Positions 26,401 to 37,625 of a stretch of 64,000 nt of DNA are shown here, piece by piece (position 1 is the stretch's first letter; each line of letters opens with the position of its first letter). Origin of the DNA: Neurospora intermedia. Taxonomy: Eukaryota > Ascomycota > Sordariomycetes > Sordariales > Sordariaceae. Below the pieces are notes generated by a model. It was not told the DNA's origin, did no database searches, and was given only the letters and a program-made list of their open reading frames with translations. The stretch lies in assembly GCA_037102815.1 (NCBI GenBank), contig BTPP01000008.1, positions 744,001-808,000 of the forward strand, read 5' to 3'. Position numbers and translations under genes: made by a program.

Positions 26401-28181
26401 CCTCTGAATCCGTTCTGAGGCGTAGTGTTGCCGGCATCCCCGGGTGGCCCGACCAACCGTCTCTGATCAGGAGGGCCCGAGGAACCGTCTCGGGGCGGGA
26501 AGTTTTGGCTCGAAGATGGAGGAGTCGCGTTACTTGGCCGCCTTACCGCGTTCCTTGGGGCACCAGGATTGCCTGCGGAATCAGGTGGGTATCGGATCTT
26601 TGTCGTGTCTAAACAGTAAACCAAGGCGAGATCATTGACAGCTGCCGTAGCAGAGCTTGGCTCTCCACCTACAACCACAACGGTCTTGCCAACTGCCGTC
26701 ATGCTATGACCGGATCGAGGTGAGGGCGAAGGGCCCATATTCTGGAAGGTATACCAGCGGCGAGAGGTAATCCGAAAAGCCGCCAAGTCACCAAGATCCG
26801 CTCCTTCCTCGGTACGCCCCCCAAAAATATACATGACATCGTCAACGATGGCGGCGGCATGACCTTCGCGCGGGACAGGAATATATCCAATACATTCGAG
26901 CATAGTCCAGGCATTGGTCGTTGGGTCGTAGCACCAAACGTCGTTGAACCATTGGAAACCGTTCGTGCCTCCGAACCTAGATCTATTCAGTGTCTATACC
27001 ACCAGTGATATGGCGAATGGGCTGGACTTACAGGTACATCTTGTCATTGAAGGTTACCATGGAATGGTTTGTCCTAGCAGGAGGAACGTTCCCTTGAGGG
27101 GTACTTCCGGGCTCTGTAGTAGCTATCAGCATTTCCCAGCGGTTGCTGGGCATTTGTAACTGATTCAAGTCGAAAGCTGCCAAGTCATTCATGAAGTATC
27201 CTTCTACCTGGCCACCAAAGACGTAGATCTTGGATCCTAGAATATTCAGAGTATGGCCATACCTACCCGCAGGTCGTGGACCGCCGGGCAGAGCTCTTGA
27301 CCATTGTCGCGTAGCTAAAAGTGGTTAGCAAAAACCTTGTTAAAGAGGAAAAAGCCGCCGATAGGTGTCCTACAAGTATTCAGGAGGTATAGCGTCTCAT
27401 CGAGGACGTCGGACTCATCAATCTTGGTGTCTCCGCCAAACACAATAAACGCGTTCCCAACCAGCAAACTGGCGTGCCCAACCCTTGGGCCAGGACCCTC
27501 TGCCGTCGTCGCAAGAGGGTAGCAGGCCATACTCCCACCAGCCTCAATCATCCATAGGTCGCCTCTGACCATCGAGCTGTTGATCAAGCCGCCCATCACA
27601 TAGATATCGCCCTCTTTAGACGATACCGAATTGACAGCGGCGCCATATCGGGGAAAGGGGCTCGGTTGAGATGTCGTGTACGTTAACCTCCTTTGCGACC
27701 ATGGGTAAAGCGAAGCGTTGGGGTTTGCCATTGGCATTGGGTTGGGGTTGGCGCCATTGCGAAACTATTGATTGAAAGTGTTAGGAAAATTCATCCCATA
27801 TCGACCAATGCCCAGGCGCAAAGCAATATGACGAGGATTCAACATGTGAAAATGGCAAACATGGCTTACAGGAAGATCGTTCGGCGGCTGTTGCGGGGGT
27901 TCCCGGGATTGCATCTGCGAGGGCGCTTGTTGTTGATGTTGATGCTGCCCTTCAAGGGTCTGGCCTCGAGGGCGGCCATAGTTTTGCTGCTCCGGGCTGC
28001 CTACGCTACCGTCATTGTCGAGGGAGTTCAAGCTACCGGTAGGTGTTGAGCGGGAGCCCTTCTCGTCCCTGACGCGCGCAGTCGCGCTCTGGGTTGACGA
28101 AGCCGACCCCGGTCCCGGAATACCATCTCGGCTACCTGGCCCTCTGTCGTGGTTCTTCTTGGACTTGAAAAGAAAGGCCAT
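23487..28181 (-). CDS. tea1: Tea1-like kelch-repeat cell-polarity protein
   Basis: Four exons (28181-27870, 27764-27374, 27314-27032, 26976-23487) join in frame to about 1,491 residues. The first 105 residues are polar and Gln-rich. Residues about 130-460 hold about six kelch repeats with the paired glycines (IYVMGG, FIVFGGD, IYVFGG, MYLFGG, MYIFGG, VVVVGG). A Pro/Gly/Ser-rich linker follows. The last 800 residues are almost continuous coiled coil, with many Glu/Lys/Gln heptads, ending in an acidic tail. This order is that of S. pombe Tea1 and Aspergillus TeaA. Those proteins ride microtubule plus ends to the cell tip, are anchored by Mod5/TeaR and recruit formin-based growth machinery. Its expected role here is positioning hyphal growth; that is inference from the family. 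Confidence 0.9.
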
Positions 28182-30126
28182 GTCTAGTCTCTGGGGCCGC
28201 CCTTTGGGGGCAGCGGCGACAAGTTGGTTTCGCCGAGTGCTTCAGGTCGTCGGGGGAAAAAATAGCCCGAAGGGAGAGCGTCGAGGTCGGTGTTCGTCTT
28301 TACACGCTCGTCTCGTCGTGACTTGGGAGCTCAGGGCGTCCCACAGCAGCCGCACGGGCAATTGGGCGACTCTGGGGTTCGGGAGGGAGGTCGTGGTAAT
28401 CTATGGCGTGACCGTAACCGTACCGTACCAGCGAGCAGCGGGGGGGTCGAGCGCGCGCGTAGTAGCAGACGCTTACAATCAAACAGGAGGCTCGTGCTGG
28501 AAGAATCTGAATGAAAGCACACCAGGAACACCGAAGACACTGGGCCGTGACCGTAAGCCGTGACCGTGAACCGTGGACCGCGACAAGTTCAGTGACGCTG
28601 ACGGAGGAGGGAGTTGAAGGCTCGTCGATTTTGGAGATGGCTGGGGGCAAGCATCGGTCGGTCGGCCGGCCTGTCGTCTGTAAATGGAGGTGGAGCCGGG
28701 GGGTAAACAAGCGATCGAATTTCTGCTGAATTGAAATGACGGGGATGTTGGCAATTAGCAAATGCTCGTAAATGGCAAAAAGATGGCACCACGGCGTGCT
28801 GTAACGCAGCGAAAATAACGTAGTCTTGCTTTTTTTGTCGGGTCCCAAAAGCTTGTTTGGCGTTCAGGTCACTTCCACTCTTCCATCCTCATCCAGGTCG
28901 GGTTCTCCTTTTAGGGGGGGCGGGAGGGGGTCCCTGTTAGCACTCAGGCAGCGGGCAGGCACGCGCCGCCCGAAAATGGAAGAAGGGCGTCTGTTATTGA
29001 TTGAGATGATGATATGAACCACGGCATGTACTTGTTGATAATTGGAGGGACTGCCAAGAAAGCCCCAACAAGATGTGGATGGATATGTAGTAACCAACAA
29101 CTTAAGAAGAGATGAGAACTATCCTTTATTTTTCTGTCTTTGACTTCTACTCTACGATTGCCCGAGTGTGATGCACAAACTAACACAACCTGATGAAATG
29201 GAACCAGCAACCCAGGCGAGGGGCATCTACTGCACCTGCAGCTGCTATACATACTAACTTAACCTAACCTAGGTAATCCGTACCTGACGGACAAGATGTT
29301 AGCGCAGCCCGGCAGCAGGTGGAAGATGCAGGCTGCAGCCGTCCGTGTGAATGGCCGTCCATTCCGTCAGGACCACATCGCCGCGAATGCTGCCCGCTGA
29401 GATGGAAATCTGACCATGACCCTGGCAACCTTCCAAAGCGGCCACCAAAAGCTTCCAATGGAAAGCTTAGGAACAGCAGCCTCCAGCGAAGAAGCGGAGA
29501 CTTTGTGGAAGAAAGAGAACAAAGGGGGTTCCAGGGGAGGGGGTTCCCGGACGCTTCCATTGTTGGGAGTTCCACTGATGCAAGCACTTCACTTCCACCC
29601 TACAATCCTTAGACAATTTCGGTCTTCTGCCAAGGTAGCAACCTAAACGTGTAATTACCTGGTCATGTATTCACCTGCGACTCTCATTTTCATGTCCAAC
29701 ATTTTTCGGCCCCCAGTAACAGCTTGACCGGCCCCCAGTAACAGCTTGACATTGCAAAAGTATAAGTACTAACTTTGGTACTGATACCTGCCCCAAGACA
29801 TGCATAGTCAGATGAAGGCAACAGTAGTGCTTTCATTCCGTCCCGCACTTTGTCCGCATACTTTAGTTTTACTCTTCCGTGGGAAAAACTGTTTCCAAGT
29901 CCGATAGTGTTGTGACTGTCAAGGTGTTTGGGGTAATACAGTACCACGCCATCCTGTGACTCGACTGTGCCAAAAGTTAACGGTCTGATCTTTTATCGGG
30001 CACATTATAATTCAACACAGGTGGTGATTTTACGCGTCCAACTTGGTAGATGGTGTTGGGCCGTCGAAATAATGCAAGGCTATATCGCATACCTAACTAG
30101 TTGATATGAGATCGAATTGCGACAAC
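28182..30126. other. Upstream region of the kelch gene, no gene seen
   Basis: The first few hundred bases are the promoter and leader of the tea1-like gene. No coding frame is supported to 30126. A perfect 22-bp tandem duplication lies at 29707-29750. Composition is normal until close to 30000, where AT content rises toward the transposon island. Confidence 0.5.
29707..29750. repeat. 22-bp perfect tandem duplication
   Basis: Two adjacent identical 22-bp units begin CGGCCCCCAGTAACAGC. They lie about 380 bp from the left end of the transposon island. Confidence 0.9.
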
Positions 30127-30128
30127 TA

Positions 30129-30177
30129 TCTCTTTGAGTGGCAAAAAAGCCACTTTTTGCTCAAGCTAATCAAATCC
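30129..30177 (+). repeat. Left terminal inverted repeat of the piggyBac-like element
   Basis: It starts TCTCTTTGAGTGGC and matches the reverse complement of 39621-39669 at 48 of 49 positions. It contains an internal hairpin AGTGGC-(A)6-GCCACT. Confidence 0.9.
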
Positions 30178-30471
30178 AACCTATAAGCTGCAGGACTTTA
30201 TAGTACAATCAGGCTAGCCAGTACACTAACAATGCAATACCCCGCTACCAATATATAAACCCTATCTTTTACCCGCTAAAATAGGACTTTTACTATATTA
30301 TTTACAATCTTTGATATTCAATTGACATTGAGTAACTTAGAGATACTATAGAGTCCGAATTTAACGAAGCCAACGAGGCAAATTACAATAGCTCTACCAA
30401 ACCCCCTAGCGAATTGCCCGGGCAACCCCCGCCGGGCGCGCTAATTAACTTCCTTTCTAGAATCCCTAGTC

Positions 30472-30476
30472 CTACC
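30472..30476 (+). repeat. Target site duplication CTACC, left copy
   Basis: It lies directly before the 5' LTR and is identical to 37621-37625 directly after the 3' LTR. Confidence 0.9.
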
Positions 30477-30731
30477 TGTCATGGCCCAGTCCCGCTGACC
30501 CATGCCTACTGCCCGGTCGCATAGCTGCATTGCACGGTCGCTCGGATGCGAGCGATTTGATTGGTTGTAGATTAGATAAGGCGAGTGGTCCGGGCGCTTG
30601 GAATCTGGAAGCATATCTTCCAGCTCAGCTGCCCGCACAACTCTTACCTCTTGTTTTACTCTTTAGTCGTAAATTCTATATTGAACGTCAACAACGCTGC
30701 AGCCCTACCTCGCCCGTTACGTGCCTTCACA
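30477..30731 (+). repeat. 5' LTR of the Gypsy element (255 bp)
   Basis: It starts TGTCATGGCCCAGTCC and ends TGCCTTCACA. It matches 37366-37620 over its whole length except for five transitions, three of which are CpA/TpA or TpG/TpA type. Confidence 0.93.
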
Positions 30732-30942
30732 CCATTTACGACTCATCTCTCTACCGGGGACGGTATCAAATATCCCACTGAAGGAAAAGGCTACGACGCA
30801 GCGACGTAGCAACTAGAATCAACGACTGGGGCAAGCCAAAGATTCCGACGCGAAGCGTGTCGCAATCCCCCCATCCCTTAAGGAACTCCGAAGAGGAGAT
30901 TGAACCGATCAACGACCAGGTCACCGATCACTGAACGCCACG

Positions 30943-32835
30943 ATGGCACGCGATAACACAGAAGCTGCGCAGCAGCGTCATGTCCATTTTGACCCCAACC
31001 TCTTGAAGAAATATGCCCCTAAGGCTGGCAAGCTTCCTCCTTTTGAGGTTAGACGCAAGTCGCTCGACCCCAACGACTTTGTCGGACCCGATTTCCAGGG
31101 TGCCGCTTCCCATACCGTTAGTCCTAATGATGACGACGATGATGATACCGAAGAGTTCGATCTGTCAAACCTCGCTCCCGAGGAGCTCTACAAATATTAC
31201 TATGATTACGTCTAGCCTATCGCTCGCCGCGCCCACTACTTCCTTAATAAGGAAGTACCGACTCGTGATTTGAAGGAGCGCCTCTACGGTCTGCTCGACT
31301 ATATGCATTGCAATGGAGATGCGTTCATACCCTTCACCCCTATAACGTCCGAGGGCAAAGCTGATGCCAAAACTAAATCCTTCGACGGCCCTATAACTTA
31401 CAACTAGTTTATCGCCCTGGTACAGTCTTCCCTAGAAGTCGTATACATAGAGATGCGCGTCCGCACCGCCACCCTTATAGCCGCTATCGAATAAAGCGAC
31501 GACTTTGTCGGTATGCTCAACAATGTAGATAAAGACCTCCAGGTAATAGAGAACTGGGCCGACCGCTTCGGATCCATCGCCGCCGACTTGGCCAAGAAAG
31601 CTACCAACGGGGACCCTGACCCTCCTAACTCTAAAGCCAACTTCTACACGTTGAATGCCGGCTTTCAACAAGCCCTAGCCGAGAACTAACGCTTCAAGAA
31701 GGAGAATAAGCATTTGTTGGCTTCTCTAAAGACGGCTTTGAATGCCGCTGGTAAGGTCGCTGGCAACGGAGACCCTGACGATTCCGACGGCGATTCTAAT
31801 AAGTCCGCGGCCTTAAAAGGATTAAAGAACAGTAATCCTCCTAATCCTTCCAACCCTCCTCGCAACCACCGCTCCCGCTCTAGCACGCCTGCTACTACGG
31901 TTAGCTCTACTGTTCGTTCCACCGATGGCAAGCGCTCCGCCAAAGAGGAAAGTGCGGGCAAGTTCTACAACGACAATAAGGAGGACAAAGTCACCTTCGA
32001 CGTATAGTATTACTAGATCAAGACTAAATTTGAGGTTAATGCCGATCACTTCAACAACGACCGCTAGAAGTTTAGCCACATTACTAACCGCTTAGCAGGC
32101 AGAGCCGCCTAGGTACTACTCCCGTACTTGGATATCGACCACCCTAATCGCCTGACCACTTCCAATGACTTGTTGAAGTACTTGTAGGAGGAGTACTACG
32201 ACTATAGTGCCTACGAGAAAGCTCTCGCAGAATTCAACAATTTGGAGATGAAGTACAGTGAGCGCTTTTAGACTTTCAAGAATACCTTTCAACGTTTGGC
32301 CGGCTAGTGCCGCCGTCCTCGTAACCAGTGGAAAAGTAATCTACGTCGCAAAATTACTAAGGAACTCCGTCAAACGGCAGAGTCTACTTACTTGGACCCC
32401 TCCAAGCAATTCAACAATTATATTCTCCTCATCAACTCGCTTAACGAGGGTAATCGGATAGATACCCAGAAGAGCCGCCAACGCGACGGAAAGTAAGGCT
32501 ACCGCCGTAGTAAGAATTCTAAGGAGACTACTACCGCCGCCCCCAAGGCTATAGTAAAGACTCCCGCGTTCGAGCGCCCCACCCCAGAGGAAATAAGAGA
32601 GTTCGCCCGCGAAGGCCGTTACTTCAACTGCCACAAGAAGGGACACATAAGCAGCGAGTACCCCCACAAGGAAAAGCTCGCCAAGCGCCTCGATGCCTAC
32701 TTAAACTCTATTACCGATACTATTTAGAGAAAGGATTCTTCTAATATTAAGGAGCTACTTAATACCTCGTCCGACGAGGATTCTACCCCTTCTAACGACG
32801 AGGATGTAGCCTCAGAATCCGTCAAGGGAAACTAA
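30943..32835 (+). pseudogene. Gypsy gag, broken by in-frame TAG codons
   Basis: The frame opens MARDNTEAAQQRHVHFDPN and can be followed for about 630 codons. The central capsid-like region includes KTKFEVNADHF and RLAGRAA. The nucleocapsid zinc knuckle near 32615-32665 reads YFNCHKKGHISSEYPHK: two of the Cys ligands of the C-x2-C-x4-H-x4-C motif are now Tyr (TGC to TAC). At least ten TAG codons interrupt the frame, mostly at positions where related gag proteins have Trp or Gln. The pattern fits RIP; the reading frame itself is not shifted. The end is approximate because the last stop may also be a mutated codon. Confidence 0.8.
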
Positions 32836-32880
32836 ATACCTTAGAACAAGTTTCCCCTTAGGGAAAGGTATCGACCGCAA

Positions 32881-35800
32881 TAAACATCCTTAGTATTCAG
32901 CATCCAAATTTCAATCTTCGCAACTATTTAGGAGGAAAGTCTTCCTTTTTCGTAACCTATAGCGTAGTACTCAATAGAATTACTATTACTACTTCTAATA
33001 CTCTTATCGATACTAGAACCGATATTAGTATTATTATAAATCTATCTTTCGCCCGCAAATTACGAAAATTATTAAAATTGCCTATTTGTAACGACTTCGA
33101 CCCCGGATACGTCATACCCTACAAGAAGGCGCAACCCGACTTAGTCAGCGTCGCCTTAAAGGGATATATTAAAATCCAAAACTATAAGGTGAAGGATTAA
33201 TAGATTATCGTCCTGCCTAGTTTAAAGCGCGATATAATTATCGGAAATATATAGTTAGCTAAGAACGACATCTTTGTCGACCCTGTTCGCTCGCGACTAT
33301 TATTTCCTCCCGATTGGAAATCCGATTGGTCTCGAGATTTTGAATTGGCTAAAGACTCTACTTTAATAAAATACCTCGATTTCCAAAAGGATACTAAGGC
33401 CCAAGAAGCCCTATTGGAAAAGGAAGACAAGAGACAACGAGACGGCCGGGAAAACTACAAAGCGATACGCAGTAAAATCAACGAGCTGGAAAGGAACTAT
33501 TACCCAGAACGGGAAACTATCGAATCGACCCTTTCCTAGCGACCCCTCGCTATTATTCAAAAGCGGCCGAATCGATCCCAATCTCCCAATACGACCAAAC
33601 GGTACCTCAACCGCATAGACCGCCAGCTATTTGAGTAGGACGACAGTTCCCCTCCGGAACCCGAAGAACTCCTACCCACCCCTCCACAAAAGGCTAAACT
33701 AGTACCAACTCAAGACCCTTACCCTCTACGCGACACGTACGGCCGATACCGACTAAAACGCGACTGGGGATAGACTAAGGAGAGGCCCGCCGATCTCGCG
33801 TTTATTAGCGCAAACCCCTTCTACAAAATAGCAAAGGTATCCCACCTTAATATTACTAATCTATACAAGCTAGAACGTTTCATCGAGGATAAGCACGATA
33901 CTCAAACGGCCCCCCTGGAGATGGACGAAGCGGAACTACGTTAGAAAATCCTCAAGGAAGTCCCAAATTAATACTACAATTTCCTAGAAGTCTTTAGTAA
34001 AGTAAAGTTAAACGCGCTTCCTAAATTACGCTCCGACATCAACTACTATATCCCCCTAAACGAGGGATCACGACCCGAGGATCTCCGCTACAGCCCCCTC
34101 TACAAGATGTCTCTCGAAGAACTAGAAGCCTACTGAGATTATATTACTAAAAATCTAAATAAGGGATTTATTGAACCCAGCACAGCACTATAGGCCGCAC
34201 CGGTCCTCTTCGTACTAAAGGCTAATAGAGGCTTGAAGTTCTACGTAGATTACCGCAAATTCAATACTCTATCCCGAAAGGACCGATATCCGTTACCCCT
34301 TATTAACGAGACCATTGCTCGCCTTACCAAAGCCAAGATTTTCACTAAGATTGACATTCGTTAAGCCTTCCACCGCATTCGAATGTTTCCCGACGATAAA
34401 GACCTTACTACCTTCCATACGCATTACGGCGCATATAAGTACAAAGTCCTTCCGTTCGGGTTAACGAATGGACCGGCTACCTTCCAGCGTTTTATTAACA
34501 AAGTTTTAATAGGCTACCTCGACGACTTTTATAGTGCCTACATCGATGACATCCTTATTTTCTCTGAGATAGAAGAGGAGTACGAAATATACGTAAAGAA
34601 GGTTCTAGAAAGGCTCCGAGACGCCGGATTGCAGGCCGACATCAAAAAGTACGAGTTCCACGTTACTTCTACCAAATTTCTAGGATTCATTGTATCTACT
34701 AACGGTATCTCTATTAATCCCAACAAGGTATCCGTCGTCCGGAACTAGAAGGAGCCCACAAACGTAAAAGGAGTCCAATCCTTTATCGGCTTCTGTAACT
34801 TCTATAGAAAATTCGTAAAAGAATTCGGAAGAATCGTACGTCCACTAACCAACCTTACTAAAAAGGACGCCCCCTTCCGGTAGACCGAAGAATGCCAAAC
34901 CTCCTTCAACGAATTGAAGGACCGATTATTAAAGGCTCCCGTCCTAGCTCATTTCTATTATAAGAAGCCGACCCAAATCGAGACCGATTCCTCCAACGGA
35001 GTCTACGCGGGAATTATATCTCAATAATAGCCTAAGGATAACAACTAGCATCCAGTAGCCTTCTACTCCGAAATAATACTTCCGGTAAAAATAAATTACA
35101 CTATCTATAATAAGGAATTATTAGCAATAATAAAAGCTCTCGAAACTTAGCGTGCCGAGCTGATAAGCGTCTACCCCTTCCTAGTCGTAACGGACTACTA
35201 AGCATTAGAATACTTTTCCACTAAGCGTCTCCTTAATTCTCGCTAAGCTAGATAGGTAGAGGCTATATCCCAATATACCTTCAAACTTACTTACCGTCCT
35301 AGCAAAGAGAATATCGCCGCTGACGCTCTGTCTCGGAAGTTAGAAGACCTCCGTACCGTCAAAGATAAGAAAGAGGACTAAAGAACCTTACGTCTCTTCT
35401 ACTAGGATAGCCAGAAAATATACTCCTACGCGGGGGACAAAGGAGAAATGCCTATAGCCGAGGTATAGGCAATAGTAGTAGAGCTCTACTTGTTGGATGA
35501 CGATAGAGAACCCCCGCTATTGTTAGGAATAGATCTAGTTAACGCGCTTCTAAAGGCTAATCGAGAAGACCCTACATTAGCAATCTACCGCGCAAAAGTA
35601 AGAAACAGCGATACTGAATTTACTCTGCGACCGGACGGTCTGTTATTCAAGAGGGCCAGCCAATTCGTAGTCCCCGAAGGAGATTTGCGCCGAGCCCTAA
35701 TTTACGAGGCTCATGCGCGTCTTATTACTAGCCACCCCGGCCGAAATAAGACTCGTCGATTTGTATTCTAATAATATTAGTAAGTAGGCATATTAAGCGA

Positions 35801-37021
35801 TATCGACCGTTTCGTTAACAACTGCTGGATATGCAAAGCATCCAAAGTCCTACGAGACAAGACTCCTGGACTCTTACATCCCTTGGGCGTACCTAACCGT
35901 ATATAGCAACGTATCGTTATCGACTTCAAAAGCATGCCAAAGGATAGAAGAGGGTACAATAATGTTATAGTGTTGGTAGACCGCTTGTCTAAAGCTTCAT
36001 AGTGTATCCCTTGTAAGGATATTGTAACGGCGAAGCAGGCAGCCTATCTCTACTATTACGGACTGTGGAGAGTGTATAGTTGCCTAGAGGAGGTAGTTAA
36101 CGATCGTGGACCATAGTTTATATCCTCCTTTACCAACGAAATATTAAAGATTCTAGGCATTAAGTGGAAGCTTTCCTCTTTAGGATACTCCCAAACGGCG
36201 GGATAGGCCGAAATTATAAATTAATACATTAATCAACGTCTCCAACCGTTCATCAACTATAATCAAGATAATTGGTTAGAAGTACTCCCCGCCCTCGACG
36301 CTATCTAAGCCTCTCTCCCCTACGAGAGTATTAGCATATCTCCGTACGAGGCTATTATAGGCTACCCAATGCCGCTCCTATTCCACTAGGACCGTCGTAC
36401 TACGATTCCGATACCGGTAAAGGAAAGATACTCAAGGGAAGAAGCCTAGGAAGTGTTAAAGACACTATATAGCTTTTAGGAAGCGGCCTGCACTACGATG
36501 ACTAAGATATAAGAAAAGCAAATTGTATAAGCTAATAAGTATCGCTGGGAACCCGATTTCGGAGTGGGGGACCGGGTGTTCATTATTAAAAAGTTATAGT
36601 CCACCGACCGACCTAGTGATAAGTTCGATTTCCCTCTCACCCGCGCCCCTTACCGTATTAAAGCGCTGTCCGGATTTTCCTACGAACTGGATGTGCCCCC
36701 CGTATAGCGAGGCGCTAAAGTATACTATGCCGACTGTCTCTAGAAATGTCTAAATAATCCCCTACCGGGCCAAATGAACGAGAACCTAGTAGGAGAGCTG
36801 GTCGGCGACTAAGAAGAATAGAAAGTCGAGAAGATTATAATAGTACAGCTAATTAACGGTAAACTCCACTACCAAGCGGAGTGGAAGGGTTGGGACCCCG
36901 ATCCTACTTAGTATCTAGCCCGAGACTTCAAAAATGCGCCGGACGTGATTAAGGCTTACTACGACGCGAACCCGGAGAAGCCCGGACTACTAAATCGTCT
37001 GCGCATATAGAAAGGCGCTTA
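32881..37021 (+). pseudogene. Gypsy pol (protease, RT, RNase H, integrase, chromodomain), RIP-damaged
   Basis: The frame differs from that of gag. A retropepsin remnant near 33010 reads LIDTRTDISI (Gly of DTG lost). The reverse transcriptase (about 34100-34740) keeps [28 protein letters not shown] and AYIDDILIFS; the phrase KIDIR-stop-AFHRIRM shows a CAA-to-TAA change. RNase H (about 34950-35330) has IETDSSNGVYAG. The integrase (about 35700-36500) has an HHCC finger ending CWICKASK and the catalytic segments VIDFKSMPKD and VNDRGP. The C-terminal chromodomain (about 36860-36965) contains YQAEWKGWDPDPT. Dozens of TAG/TAA codons prevent translation. The longest clean pieces are 34383-34748 and 35490-35771. 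Confidence 0.85.
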
Positions 37022-37348
37022 AATGAAGGATTTAGTCCTGTCAGACCACGAGGAGGACGATATGCCGGTTAATAGGACAAAGGGGAAGAAGTTGAGGAGG
37101 TTAAATCGATTGTGTAAGTGAGGGGGTGTAGGAGTGAGGATTGTATAATAAACGGTCGCTATGGTGATATGTGCAATAGCGATTCGTGGGATTGGTCTAA
37201 TGGCGCAGCGGCGGGAGTGAGGGCCCCTAAACTGTGTTATGGGCTACCCCGAGGGTACCCCTCCTCTGCCTGGAAAGCGATCGCGCAAAGACTACGGGTT
37301 CGAACTATATTTGGGTTAAATTTTTTAGATTCTGAGGGCAGAATCTTC

Positions 37349-37362
37349 GAAAAAGGGGGGGG
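37349..37362 (+). other. Polypurine tract of the Gypsy element
   Basis: A run of A followed by seven or eight G lies just upstream of the 3' LTR. This is the expected position of the plus-strand primer for reverse transcription. Confidence 0.75.
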
Positions 37363-37365
37363 TGA

Positions 37366-37620
37366 TGTCATGGCCCAGTCCCGCTGACCCATGCCTACTG
37401 CCCGGTCGTATGGCTGCATTGTACGGTCGTTCGGATGCGAGCGATTTGATTGGTTGTAGATTAGATAAGGCGAGTGGTCCGGGCGCTTGGAATCTGGAAG
37501 CATATCTTCCAGCTCAGCTGCCCGCACAACTCTTACCTCTTGTTTTACTCTTTAGTTGTAAATTCTATATTGAACGTCAACAACGCTGCAGCCCTACCTC
37601 GCCCGTTACGTGCCTTCACA
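37366..37620 (+). repeat. 3' LTR of the Gypsy element (255 bp)
   Basis: Same length and ends as 30477-30731. It is preceded by a polypurine tract (37349-37362) and followed by the target duplication copy at 37621-37625. Confidence 0.93.
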
Positions 37621-37625
37621 CTACC
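37621..37625 (+). repeat. Target site duplication CTACC, right copy
   Basis: It is identical to 30472-30476. Removing one copy restores the reading frame of the piggyBac transposase. Confidence 0.9.

Larger units (their letters stand above)
30477..37620 (+). mobile_element. Ty3/Gypsy chromodomain LTR retrotransposon, RIP-damaged
   Basis: This full-length element has 255-bp LTRs at both ends (TG...CA), a perfect 5-bp target duplication CTACC, gag, pol and a polypurine tract. The pol order is protease, reverse transcriptase, RNase H, integrase, chromodomain, which is the Ty3/Gypsy (Metaviridae-type) order; the C-terminal chromodomain places it among chromovirus-like elements. The element lies inside the piggyBac transposase gene. 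Its genes have no obvious deletions but carry many in-frame TAG/TAA codons at expected Trp and Gln positions. The two LTRs differ at five positions, all transitions, so insertion was fairly recent or the LTRs escaped most RIP. No primer-binding site for a specific tRNA was assigned. Confidence 0.92.

Noticed and set aside
30943-37021. TAG might be a recoded sense codon (Trp or Gln) in the retrotransposon
   Set aside because: TAA interruptions occur as well, and the same regions show Cys-to-Tyr and Asp-to-Asn changes. One process, CpA-to-TpA mutation on either strand, explains all of them, while neighbouring host genes use TAG as a normal stop.
37192-37325. tRNA-like A box (TGGCGCAGCGG) and B box (GGTTCGA) before the 3' LTR
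   Set aside because: The boxes are more than 100 bp apart and the T-stem does not pair. The acceptor-like pairing depends on several G-T wobbles. It is probably chance.
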